Assembly: GCA_021464245.1 (NCBI GenBank)
Contig: JADCRB010000068.1
Location: 11,273,432 to 11,337,431 of the forward strand
Direction of reading: 5' to 3'
Source: Carallia brachiata
Taxonomy: Eukaryota > Streptophyta > Magnoliopsida > Malpighiales > Rhizophoraceae
DNA length: 64,000 nt
Shown: positions 1-11,615 of the stretch, in pieces
Numbering within the stretch: position 1 is the stretch's first letter
Layout: every line of letters starts with the position of its first letter
Program-made: the position numbers and the translations under genes
The notes under the pieces: generated by a model
What the model was told of the DNA's origin: nothing
Database searches by the model: none
What the model saw: the letters and a program-made list of their open reading frames with translations, nothing else

Positions 1-216
1 CAAATTCGGTTCATTTTCACTAACTACAAAGATATAAGGAGGGTTTCTCAAAGGACATTCTAATTGTTAGAATTCAAGACTTATATTATAGAAGTATTGA
101 GTTCAAATACTGAAAAGAGAAAGACGAGATTTATAGGAAAAAATAGTTACTCCCATTGTAGTTTACAGACAAATATATTTTCTAATAGACCAAAAAAAAA
201 ATAGAAGGATAACAGT

Positions 217-520
217 CATTTACATCCTAAACTTTTATAAATTTTTACAATTGAGTTTTAAAATTTTTTAACTTTTTCAATTGAATCTATATCTTTCAAT
301 TTTTTTTTGACAATCAAGTCATTTCATTAATTTGGATGTTAAAACATATTTAACCATTACGTAAAATACCTTTCAGATCCGTTAAGTGAAATATATTTTT
401 AACAATTAAATTGATGAAAAGAGTCAATTATAAAAGATTTAAAAGGTATAAATTCAATTAAAAGTATTAAAAAATTTAAGACTCAGCCATCAAAATTTAT
501 AAAAATTTAAGATTTAAATG
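217..520. repeat. Long imperfect inverted repeat (foldback, MITE-like)
   Basis: The left arm (about 217-350) and the right arm (about 390-520) are imperfect reverse complements of each other. The left end reads CATTTACATCCTAAA and the reverse complement of the right end reads CATTTAAATCTTAAA. Pairing continues inward through blocks such as CAATTGAATC. This is the layout of a foldback or MULE-like miniature element. I found no clean target-site duplication, so the exact ends are approximate. Elements of the same style lie at 17.0 and 46.8 kb. Confidence 0.6.
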
Positions 521-3500
521 CGTGTAATCTCCAAAGATATAGGGACTCTATGCTTTGTTTATGATGTAATTGCTTGAGTGATGAAAACTTGCTTTTTGGT
601 ACTAATTTATATGAAATTAGCATATGATCCGACGATGAAATTCTTGGTAGGAATCATCAACGTTACGATGTTTTAATAACGACTCATGCTTCATTAACTA
701 AAAGTACATGACTCGTTTATAAAAAATTCTAAAATTAATTGATTGTATAAATAATTTTTTTTATATTAATTTAAAATACGTATCTCTCGTTATGCCCTAT
801 ACAAATTAATTCACAAAGTTATTAAGTTTCTATATCAATTATTTTATTTATTTAATCTGTAACAACTCTATTAATAAGTATTAGTTTAGATTTTCTGAAC
901 TATCGACTAAATCTGATAATTTTAAATTTTCAGTGAGTGACAAGAAAAAATATTTTAATTAAGGATAAGATTATTAACTTCATTTAAATTATACAACACT
1001 CACGTGGCAGCGTTGCTCAAAGCTCCAAAGCCAAAAGCCGCCCATTTGTCTCCCCTTTCAGTCGTTTCCTACAACCCTTTTCCCCTCTTCCTTTTACACC
1101 CCGCAGTTTAATTGACTTCTTCTTTGAGTTTTGTGTAGAAAACCAAAAAGGTTTGGTTCCATCATTGTTGTTAATATAATAACTACTACAAACAGTTATT
1201 TTTTATATTCGTTTAATCATTGATCAAAGGTTCATACGAAATATTTTTTAATAATAAATTTATAATATTCTTTATTTTCTATGGTCAATATGCTTGACAA
1301 TTAAAAATAAAAAATAAAAAATAACTAACGTTAACAAAATCTTTGTTAATATGTCTCTCGGTCATTTTCTTCCTTTGTGACCTTTTTCACCATCTTGTTT
1401 GACACTGGCCACGTGCTTAACGTGCTCACGTCGCACGTGTGTCTTAGCTTCAACGTGTAACTTGCCTGTTGCACCTTTTTGTTTAACAATTTTTCCGATC
1501 GCTTTTTTTTTTTTTATAAATTTCTGATCACATTTTTAATTGAAAAGAAAATCTTTATCTTTGAGTTGTCGTCTAGCTGACCATGCCCTTCTTAGTTCTT
1601 CCAACTCTGAAAAAAAAAATAATAATAATAACTTGTGATAGCTTACTCTTTTATCGATTCATATTTCATTTCTTATATTAGGAATAAACGAAATAATTTT
1701 TGACGTAATATAATTAAATAGACAAAAAGTAAAGTTGAATACTAAATAGAAATATTTAATTATTTGAGTAATTAAATCTCTAAATTTTTTAAAATTGGGA
1801 TCTAATAGTTTCAATTCGTATCATTAATCTAAGCAAATCATATAATATTTTTATTGTTTTTAATTAGTTATCTAATAATAGAAAATATCTTTTTTTTTAT
1901 ATTGCACAAATGTGGGAATCAGAATAGGTCATGTATAAAAAAGCCCGACCTTATTATAAGGGCTAATAAGGATGCAAACATAAAAAAAAACAAAAAAAAT
2001 CGATTTGCACTTAAAAATTTGATAATTATGTTTGGTGAGATGATATTATAATTAAAAAAAAAAGAATAGGACATATATAAGGATTAATCGTTCTCAAAGC
2101 CATAGATCACAAAAAGAAGGGAAGGAGAAAACGTACACGCACCTTCTGGGATTGTCAGGTGGCACACGTACGCATTTTTTACCGGTAATTTTCGGTGGAG
2201 ACTATGGTGGGGAAAGAGACAAAAACACGTAATATTCTTACTATTCTTTTGGAATGAGCAATGTACTAACTGACACGCGTCCATGAAAGTGCCAGCAATT
2301 GTTCTGAATCGTCCAGCGCATCACAAGTGGCTCTTGACGTGTAAAGCTCGTATTATGGTGACTTAGTGAGGTATTCCTCTAGAAGCAAAAGCAAACAGCC
2401 CCAAAATGGACGCAACGGAGAACAATAGTGGGCCCCAATTCTTGTGGGGCCCTCTTTAGATGAGATGCTTAATAGTGACTGAATTTTTATTTTATTATTT
2501 TAATTTTTATTAATAATAAAAGTGTTATATAAATAAGTGAGTAATTATATTTATAAATTGGTATTGATATTATTATTGTTATTCACATTTAATTAATTTT
2601 TATTAAAATAATTTATTATTTAAATACTATTAAATATAAACAAATCTCTTTTGTTTAATTATAATATTAATAAATTTTGAAGGAAAGGCGGCAAGCCCAA
2701 TAACTATGAAGTGGAGAGTGATTACGGCGAACTCCCAACCTCAGTTATGGTGGGAGAAAATATATTTTATAATTAATCAGATTATTATTACGGGTAGTTG
2801 ATTGAGTTTTATTATATAATTAAAAATGAGTGAAAATGAAGGTTAAGTGAATTTTTTTTAGTAACCGGAAAATTACATTGATCAAAAGTCTAATGTTATT
2901 TTTTTTTTTTTGGTTTAGTTAGAGTGGAGAGATAGATTTTCTATAAATTAAGTATGAAATTCAAATGGCAAATCTCACTTCAAATCTTAAATTTGGTGGC
3001 AACTAAATTATACTTGATGGTTCATGAAATTTTATTTTTTTATACATAGCTGAATTAAATAATACATATAATAAATATATATAAATAACATAAGGTAAGC
3101 TCTTTGTCAAATTTACTGCATCAATATAATAATTTGTTTTCCTATAAGCTTATAATTTGGTTAGTTCATGAGCCAACTGGTGTACTACAATGTAAGTGGC
3201 TGAGGTATCGTTTCCGCGGTAAAAGCATTTTCACTTTGACTTCGTGTGTCAAAAAAAAAAAAAAAAGAAAAAGAAAAATAAGAAGCATATAAAATAATTA
3301 CCTATTTACATTAATTCATCAAAATCCAATTTGGCCACTTCAGGATGCCATTTGAGTCATGCAAAAGCATATTTGGTAATTGTTATTATCTTATATTAAG
3401 CATTGTTGGTTTTGTAAATGATGATTTAGGCCCTTTACAACATTGAAATATAATGACAATGCAAAGTATTATTCTGAAATGAGAAATTAATCCTTCTGCA

Positions 3501-5037
3501 GGCCTAGGTTTATTATTAGCACAAAAAAAAAATTATGGGAATTTCTAAGAAGTGGTGATGGTGGTTTCCATGTAAGAGCACATATAGGCAAAGAGTCCAA
3601 AAACTAGTGGGCGCTCCCACCATCTACTTTGCTTTGTGCTGATTTGCTTCTTTCTCCAGATGCAATGCTCATCAACCATTTATCTTTCGGCATCTCCAAA
3701 CCAAAAGTTTTGTCTTTTAGCATCATTTTTGTGTAGGCATAAGTTCTTTATCACATAATGCTTTTCAACAATGACTCAGTCAATATGCGCATTATATATT
3801 AGACGTTTTCCATAAGCAGAAGTGGACCCTCTGCCTCGGTTAAAGACTTAAAGTTACCTAAGCCATGTTGTCATCAGTTTTTTTCTTTTTTTCACTAACC
3901 CATTTCTGAATTTTTTTTTCATGAATTATCTCACAATTTAATTAGAGTATTACGATTTTATATTTTAAAAAAATAAAATAAATTAAATAATTATAACATA
4001 TCACATCAAATAATAAATCATAAATTTAATCACTAATTTCACGTTACTGCAATTGGAAACCTCCGACTATAATCTCGGAAGCTCACATCCCTTTGCAAAT
4101 ACAATCGTACGAATGGTGGTTGGAATGATGATAGCTAGTACATAATGCAAATAGGCCTCTATACCATGCTTTTGGTATCCCACCGTGGGGGCCGTGTGGA
4201 ATCCCATGTTGTTCACATTGATTGTCCACGCTCCGTGCAGGTCGCCAACTCTACCTAATTTTTTATAATTAAAGTGTGTGCTTGGCTTATCAAGTTATTT
4301 TCCATAATTTTCTTGACCACCGTTTGTGGCATTGGGCAAGTTTTTACTTGTGGGATCTTACTTGTGTGAGATCCCAATCAATCTGCACATGTAAGGAAAT
4401 CTTAAGCAGTGGAATCTCACTGTTTCTGTTGAAAATCTCACACTCTCCAAGATGCTTCTATCCAATGATTCACAACATTATGATTTTTTAAATATTTTCT
4501 TGGGCAAGTACACATAATGAGTTATGAGTTATAACTTGCTAGTTGCTACCGTAGATCCTGTACTTCCAAAAGCTCTCCCTATTGCTTCTTTATATTTCCC
4601 AAACCATTTCTTTATATTTCCATAAAGAAATAAGGAATGTGCTGCTTTGAGTATAAATGACGACGATAATGCTAGGATCAATAGAGGTTGAGGGATCTCT
4701 GAAATTGGTCAAGGCCGAACACCTGGAAGATATGAGAAAGAATAAAGAACGCCAACTTGGAATCCAGCATTAGCACCCTGACAACTAAGTTAATAAAGAC
4801 ATGCAATTCTAAAATAATAGCATGAGAAAAGGGAATAAAGGATCTTACCTTATGGTAGAGATCAATCGTTACAAGGGCTAGGGAGAAATACCTCGTTTAG
4901 TGGGTCTTGATGATGATGTGTCCATTTGAGTTTTACAACAGGAGTCTCGAGAGATCGAGATGCTTGGTGGACCTACGAGCGGTGGCATTCGAAGTAAGGC
5001 GGCAAACAAATCTAGCCAAGTCTAGTTTTGTCATGTC
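521..5037. other. AT-rich intergenic DNA without a supportable gene
   Basis: Open frames here are short, lack splice-consistent continuation and match no family I recognise. Apart from the ACGT-rich stretches around 1.0-1.45 kb and 2.1-2.35 kb, the content is AT-rich spacer with short A and T runs. I see no RNA gene. Confidence 0.6.
1001..1440. promoter_or_regulatory. Cluster of three perfect G-boxes (CACGTG)
   Basis: CACGTG occurs at 1001-1006, 1410-1415 and 1434-1439. Further ACGT cores lie between and just beyond the last two. In plants such sites bind bZIP and bHLH factors, and paired ACGT elements are typical of ABA-responsive promoters. No gene is visible next to the cluster, so it may serve a gene beyond the left edge or be a relic. 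The motif matches are seen directly; the function is inferred. Confidence 0.4.
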
Positions 5038-5442
5038 AGCTCGTTTATTAAATAAATTTAAAAATAAGGCTCATGTCACTATCGTTTAATAGTGAGTCAA
5101 GTTCGAATCGACTTGTTATTATCAAATCAAGCATTCGTATTTTTAAAGAAAGTGTATTATTTAATTTGATAATATTAACAAAATAATTAAAAATTAAAAA
5201 AAAATTATAGTTTTACATAAAATTAAGAGGATAACAAATGTTTATTTAAATAAAATTCACCAATTAAAAATATAATTTTGAAAATGAGCTTAATGAAACC
5301 ATATTTAGCACATAATATATGAATTATTTTAATTATTATATAAATGAAGTTTTGAATGAGTTGTTCATAAGCGTGAGCTAATTTTACTTTTACTCAAGTT
5401 TAGCTCATTTATTAAACAAATTTGAAAATAAAGCTTAAGTGT
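5038..5442. repeat. Dispersed repeat with duplicated 40-bp block
   Basis: A block of about 40 bp (AGCTCGTTTATTAAATAAAT and following bases) at 5038-5078 recurs in diverged form at 5402-5442. The two copies are in the same orientation about 364 bp apart. Text of this kind (GCTCGTTTATTAA) is common in diverged plant repeats. Ends and superfamily are not resolved. Confidence 0.45.
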
Positions 5443-6837
5443 CCCTCATTCATATAAATAAACGAGAATAAGCGAGCTCTTACAAATTAAGCCTATGCAC
5501 CGGATTTTAACAAACATATCGACATGCTTATAACCCTAATTGAATGGAGCCGCGCTCGAAGATCCAAAAGACTTCTAATCTTTGTCAACAATTTTAATGG
5601 AATTGCAAATTGAAAAGAATAATATATATCTGAATATTAGTACTTTAAGTTGTGAGTCTCTTACTAAATGATGGGTTATATGCTAAATCATTCTGCCAAT
5701 GAAGACTTTTCCTTGCTTGTTTAGGTGGTCAAAGTCTGTGTAGGCTACGTAAAAAGTCCAAAAAAAAAAAAAAAAACTACGTCAAAAACGTCGCATGGCC
5801 TGTCGTTTTGTTAAAAATTTAAAAAAAAAACAAAAAGAAAAAAACTTCGAAAATATCTGAGTACTCTTTGGTATTAGACTTCGTCGGAACACAAAATGTA
5901 GGCATTGTACTCCCAATAACCAACGCTCACAGACATTGCAAAAAATGAGGACTCAACCTCCCTAGTTTTTTTTTTTTTTTGTGGGCCAGACAGGTGTATG
6001 TGGGTCCCTCCTCGAAGCATGGAACCCCATAGAAGCAGATAAGATTGGCTGAGTTTACATCAATGATCAATTTATAGCCGCTTTAAGAACATTGCCAAAT
6101 AAGTTAAAATACTGTGATGGGCAATCCCTGTGCCACCCAATCGCGATGGAAATTGGGGTGATACACGGATTTTTTAGCACTGAAGTGAACATCCAGTCAT
6201 GGAACACAAGTTGATAAAATGGACTTTCTCACAAGTAGATTCCTTTGGAGTTGCGTATGGAACATTTCCAAAGAAATGTGCACTTTTTCTGTCGGGTGTT
6301 ATTATTGGGTTGGTTTAGCCAGGGACAGCAACTAACAAGTAATAATTATTAAAGGGCAGAGGTTTAGCCTGAGCGATGGAAATAGTGCTCTGCTTGATTT
6401 CTATTCTCTCATCCCTAATGCTCAAATATGAGCTCCACAACTAATAGGTTGAAGACTTAAAAAAGAAAGTAACAACTATTGAGGCTTCTGGTGCCATCAA
6501 TATGTATTGACCCACATCACTACATCAGTTACATTGTAGACTTGTGGTTTATCCTAATTAAACAATTTCAATCGTCAACACATAGCCTGAGAAAAGGTCT
6601 CAAATACTATTATCAGCCGCGTGGTTTGTCCTAGATGATGGATGGTGTAGGTCTATTATGACGATTATCCATTTGACAATTTCCTCCGAATTTCTTTGCT
6701 GGTTGGGAAGATTCAAGGATTGACTTATGCGTGAAGGCTGGAGTTGTTGACTTTCCTACTAGTTTGAGAGAGAATTTCGTGTTTTTCCATTTACATTTTA
6801 ATAGAAACTAGCTTCAACAATTTTAATTATATCACTT
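5443..6837. other. Intergenic spacer, nothing recognised
   Basis: No reading frame with family resemblance and no splice-linked exon set was found on either strand. The stretch contains A-runs at about 5760 and 5821 and a T-run at about 5967. Confidence 0.5.
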
Positions 6838-6975
6838 AAGAGGTAATTTAATAGTAATTCAGCGTGTCTTCTCCACTCATAACTAGAGTTCGAGTTTCAA
6901 CTACGCACGGAGCAATGCCTTCTCTAGTCTCCAATCAGTGGGATACGCGGCTGGTTTAAGCCTCGGTAATCATCG
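6838..6975 (+). repeat. SINE-like repeat, copy 1
   Basis: This stretch aligns over more than 100 bp with 35250-35400. Shared landmarks are a TAGTAAT-ATTC block, a CTC-ACTCRTAACT block, a pol-III B-box-like GAGTTCGAGTTTC (AAGTTTGAGTCTT in the other copy) and TCTCTAATCA near the end. The layout suggests a tRNA-derived SINE. I could not fix the ends or a target duplication. Confidence 0.4.
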
Positions 6976-8218
6976 TGATTGATTTGGAGAAGACTCGTTG
7001 GACCAAACAGTGCTCGTGGAAATTCTTACTTGTAAATAAGACTGAACGAGGCACTCATATGAAAGTTACTTTGATCTTGACTCTCAGATCTGATAACCGA
7101 TATACTTTTAATGAATTTTTTTTATTGACCAAAGAAAAAAAAATTTTAATTATCATTATTTTCCCCCATCTTCTCCAGTTTAAAGCACCACAAGTTTTGT
7201 AGCTTAATTGACATCTTACACAGATCTGAGAATGGATCATCTTATATGTGTAGCCTGTGCTAATTGATGTTGTTCCATACTCGTAGAGAATTCATTAGCC
7301 TTTTCCTATTGGGCCTAATGCCCATGATATTCGGCTGGCCCAAAAGGGCAAAAATCAATGGGTGTGGATTTCTCACTCAAATTTGACCACTTTAGCCTCT
7401 ATTAGGCCCAATATCCATGGGCACTCAGGGATCGATATCAGCGTCGGGAGGTGCCTGAGTGACTGGCTTTGAGCAATGTTTTAAAAACCAAATAGGTTTT
7501 TAAAATAAAAAATTTTGATGTTTCAGGTTTAGTTGATAAAATTGGTATTATATATTATATATAAATTGTAAAATTAATCCCTTAGTACCAGCCTTCCATG
7601 GGTATCAAATCTACAGATTTTGCAAGAGTTATGAGATTTACGAGGAAGCTATCCTCATCAACGGTCATGCTAAGTATTTCACTCCACATTACATTCTTGA
7701 TGCTTGTAAGTTAAATATGGTAAGTATAAAAAATAAATAAATATATTCACACAAAGACTAATCTACCTATTCTTTAACTTTATATTATAAGTAACATAGA
7801 TGAGATTAATGAATCTTTGATGATTATTTTTTTTTTCTTAATATTGAACAAGTTCAAAAACATTCTAATTCCTTTCACATCCCATAAAAGTAGAAGTTTG
7901 ACTAAAAATATGAATGATAGGTTTTTACAAAATGGGAGAACTATAATTAAATAATCTCTACCATTTATCGACATAAAAAAACAGATAATAATTTGAGTAT
8001 TCTTGAATTACAGAATGCAACAATGTTCATGTTGCACATTTTGTAATTTTTTTAATAAGAAAATAAGATCTCAAATTAAAGAAAAAAAGATTGACATCAT
8101 GTTAACGTCAACGTGATGCTAATGTATTGTAAATTAGATAATGTCAGTTAACGTGAAGAAGGCGCCAATCCGTCATAAATGTGGCAAGAAGCCTCGTCCG
8201 GATGTTTAATCCCTTGTG
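6976..8218. other. Intergenic spacer, nothing recognised
   Basis: Short frames only. The region 7.47-7.58 kb is AT-rich and looks repeat-derived. No exon-like conservation is visible. Confidence 0.5.
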
Positions 8219-8600
8219 GTGTGTTTGTTTTGTTGTGGATTGGTGGGAAAAGAAAAAAAAATTAATAATTATTATAATTATTATTTTATCAATTTCTCAT
8301 CACTTTTTCTTTTTCTTCACTTTCTCTACATATCTAAATAATTTATTTTCTTCATCACTTTTTTTTCATAAATTACTATTTATCTTTCTTTCTCTACATT
8401 TTCTTTCTTATAATTTTCTCCACTTATTCAAACAACTTATTTTTCTTACTCTACTTTTTCTCTCACAAATTACTATTAATTTTTTTTTTTATACTTTCTT
8501 TCTTACTACTTTCTTCACTTATCTAAATAATTTTATTTTATCATAATTTTCTTTCTCATTCCTTTCTTTCCACACATTTCTTCTCGATCCAAACATACTA
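8219..8600. repeat. Pyrimidine-rich tandem repeat flanked by short inverted ends
   Basis: The left end (GGTGTGTTTG, from 8219) and the reverse complement of the right end (AGTATGTTTGG, ending about 8600) form short imperfect terminal inverted repeats. The interior is T/C-rich with about two and a half diverged copies of a unit near 100 bp. Each unit carries ACTTAT-CTAAATAA or ACTTATTCAAACAA and ends in ACTTTCTTC. This explains the long Phe/Leu-rich frame on the plus strand here, which is not a gene. Confidence 0.5.
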
Positions 8601-11600
8601 TTAATTATATCCCGATTGTACATTTGGATGCCACTCTAAACAACTAAACGAAAGTACAATTAATTGTTAGTTTAATACAACTGTATTGAATTTTTTAAGA
8701 AAAATAATTTTATTTTAATATATATTATATGAAATTTATATTTTAAATTTTAAGATAATATTCATTTAATTTTAATTTTTAATTTTATAATTTCTTTATT
8801 TATTTTAAAATACAATATAATTACATTAAAATGTAAATAGTTGCATTTTAAAAATAGTGTCCTCTCTAGTTCCTTGGTTCACGACCACACTCGGTTCGAT
8901 GTATGTCGGGCCTCAGCCTAAGCATTGTTTTTTTTTTTGCCGGCCCCGCCTCACTTGTTTCGAGTCCTCATAATGCTTTTCCGTTGGTCAGAATTTGAGC
9001 CTAGTTGGTGAGACAGTCTGCAATTTCGTATCATAAGAGCAGTTATTTTTAAGCACAGATAATAATTAGCATGCAGTCATTAGAGAAAGACAGAGGAAGC
9101 GAATTAAAAGATATTGTATAGAGTGCAAATACCTTTAGCCCACACATATAGATAACCTTCATATGGAAGATTTTATGGTGGGGAAGATTGAACCCTCGAC
9201 CGTCCAACGGAAACAAAGCTCCCTTACCAATCCGGCTTAGCCTGGTTGGCATGAGAGCAGTTATTATGTTTATATTGGTCGATCTCGTTTGGTTCTCCAC
9301 ATTAGCTATCTATTTATATATATACATATAAAATCCTGAGATATATTTTCTAAGAGAATTGACACTGATTTAGAGAGTGATAACCAAAAGAAGTATTTAG
9401 AATATACAACAAATATATTTATTTGTACAATTAAATTAATAAAATATGATATAATAAATTATCACTTTATTTTTATTACAAAAGAAATTAATACAGTTGT
9501 ACAAATAACAAGACTTATTGTATTGTAGATACTTCTCTTACTACCACTGACCATTAATCTTTTTCCATTTTCTAATGAAGTGAGGCACGGTATATCCTGA
9601 TGGTAACTCTGGGTAGAGCTGAGCATGGGCTTAACAATAGGAAAATTGGTTCGGCCTGGCCCGACCTTCTCGGTGCCCAGCTCAGCTTGAATATCGAACA
9701 TGTCTAGTTAAGTAAGACATGGAGTGGTTTGGCAAAGACTTTCGGTGCTAAGGAAATCTGAGGTATTTAACCAAAATAAAGAAATCTGAGGCATCGGAAT
9801 GAGACAAATAATAAGACAACTAATGCAATGCTGTCCTGAAGAGATGTATCAACTATCCACAAGGTAAAATTATGTTGAAAATTGGTAAAACTAGATCCTA
9901 AATTTTAGTTCAAATAATCATCAATTTTGTTGGTTAAAGATGTGGTAGAGTTTGAATTGCACTCCTCCTCCCTTCCCCTATTGGTTTAATTCTCTCACAA
10001 GACTTAAACAAAAAAATGGTGAAACCAACTCAATGCCACATCCCATAAACTTTTGAGTTACATCATCATGGATATCTAAGAAAATCACTTCTGTGGAGTG
10101 TTACTCATGTATTCTCATTTTCCTGACCTGAAAAAAAAAAAAAAAGGCAAATTACCTGTGGATTTCCTCAAACAACGAACTTTAAGGTACATATAGGACA
10201 CAAATGTGACAGTCTGCTAAGGTGATAAGGTCTCTTCTATTCATCACTCTCTCAAGAGCCATACATATTAGGGCCAGCAAGCGTCCCTTTCCTGCAACAC
10301 AAGAAGACATTGAATTGATGTGCACACAGACCATCCCACAGAAAAAAACAAACATGGAGGCTGGAAATCAGCAGAAAAGGTAAAGATGCATCGATCCCAG
10401 AAAACCCCCACTGTTAGCAGCCCTTTTATGTAAAATCTACAAAACAACATATATACCACTCTTCCCAATACGTACTCACGCTGTCGCCTTGTAAAAATGT
10501 CAACATTTCGTTCTCTTTACGAAGAATCGCTATTATGTGTACAAACAAATGCATGTGCTTGTGTAGACAAACATTCAGAGAGAAATAAATGTCAGGAATC
10601 CAAGCTGATCACCTGTTACATACAATTACCTAGAATTTGTCTGGTCTCTAACGTTGATCAACACCGAAATCAATCTTTTTAGAAAAGCTCTAAACAAATT
10701 TAGGTGCAAGTAAGGATACACCGACACGGAGGCAGGGTCGGGACTTGAAAATAGTACGATACAAATATAGAAACACAAAAACACTTAAAAGATTAAGACG
10801 CAAGTATGACCACGACTATATATATATATAAAATATTTTTAATAAATTTAATATTTTCTCTCCATATAATTTAAAAAATTATAACTAGGGTATTTTATGA
10901 TGTAATTTGTATTTTTTTTATTAAGTCACTTCTGGGATATGGTAATTGTTCGTCAAATCAAGAGTTCCAAAAAATTACACATGTAAATAATAAACAAATA
11001 GGTATACGCAACCGATTTTTAGTGAAATTAAATTAAAAAGAAAAAAGAAACTCATACAAACAATTTGAAGTACCACTACATAAACAATGCTTATTGAGCA
11101 ACATTAGAGATATGAGAGGACAGTAAAATAATTTTTTTAAATTCATCTTTATTTATTTGTAGGAATAAATGAAATGAAATTGGTCTGCATTTTTTATTGA
11201 CTCTTAATTATTGTTGCCTAACTTTTCTTAACCTTTTTATTAGGAGATCTCTCATGCATCGCACGAGGTGCATAGCTAAAACATAAGAACCCATCTCAAA
11301 CGGTCCCATTAACAGACCAGTAGCTATAATCTGAGAGTTGTGCCTGGGCTCCCAATCAGCCTTACTATCATCACGCACCCATGTTCATTTCCTATCTTGC
11401 GTTGAGGATCCTACTTTTTGTAATTTGTACACCCTTACAAAGCCACAAGTTCATGTGCAAGAGAAACCAAACAAAACTGTTACGTAGCTTCATAAAAAGA
11501 AAAAAAGAGCACGAACTTAGACACCACAAACTTCATTACAACAGACAAAAAGGTCAGTTGCAGCCAGCGATTTTGCCTTAAAGCACAGACCATTTTTGGG

Positions 11601-11615
11601 CAGTCAAGGACTTGT
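8601..11615. other. Intergenic spacer with a possible pol-III-derived fragment
   Basis: No gene is supported. Around 9.15-9.30 kb lies text reminiscent of tRNA-derived SINEs: TTAGCCTGGTTGG like an A box, followed by GGTCGATCTC like a B box. Boundaries are not defined. The remainder, including 10.1-11.4 kb (downstream of the bHLH gene, which is read leftward), shows no family resemblance. Confidence 0.4.

Noticed and set aside
8181..8546. 121-codon plus-strand frame rich in Phe/Leu/Thr
   Set aside because: It is the translation of T/C-rich tandem units inside an element with inverted ends. The periodic protein text follows the DNA repeat and matches no family.
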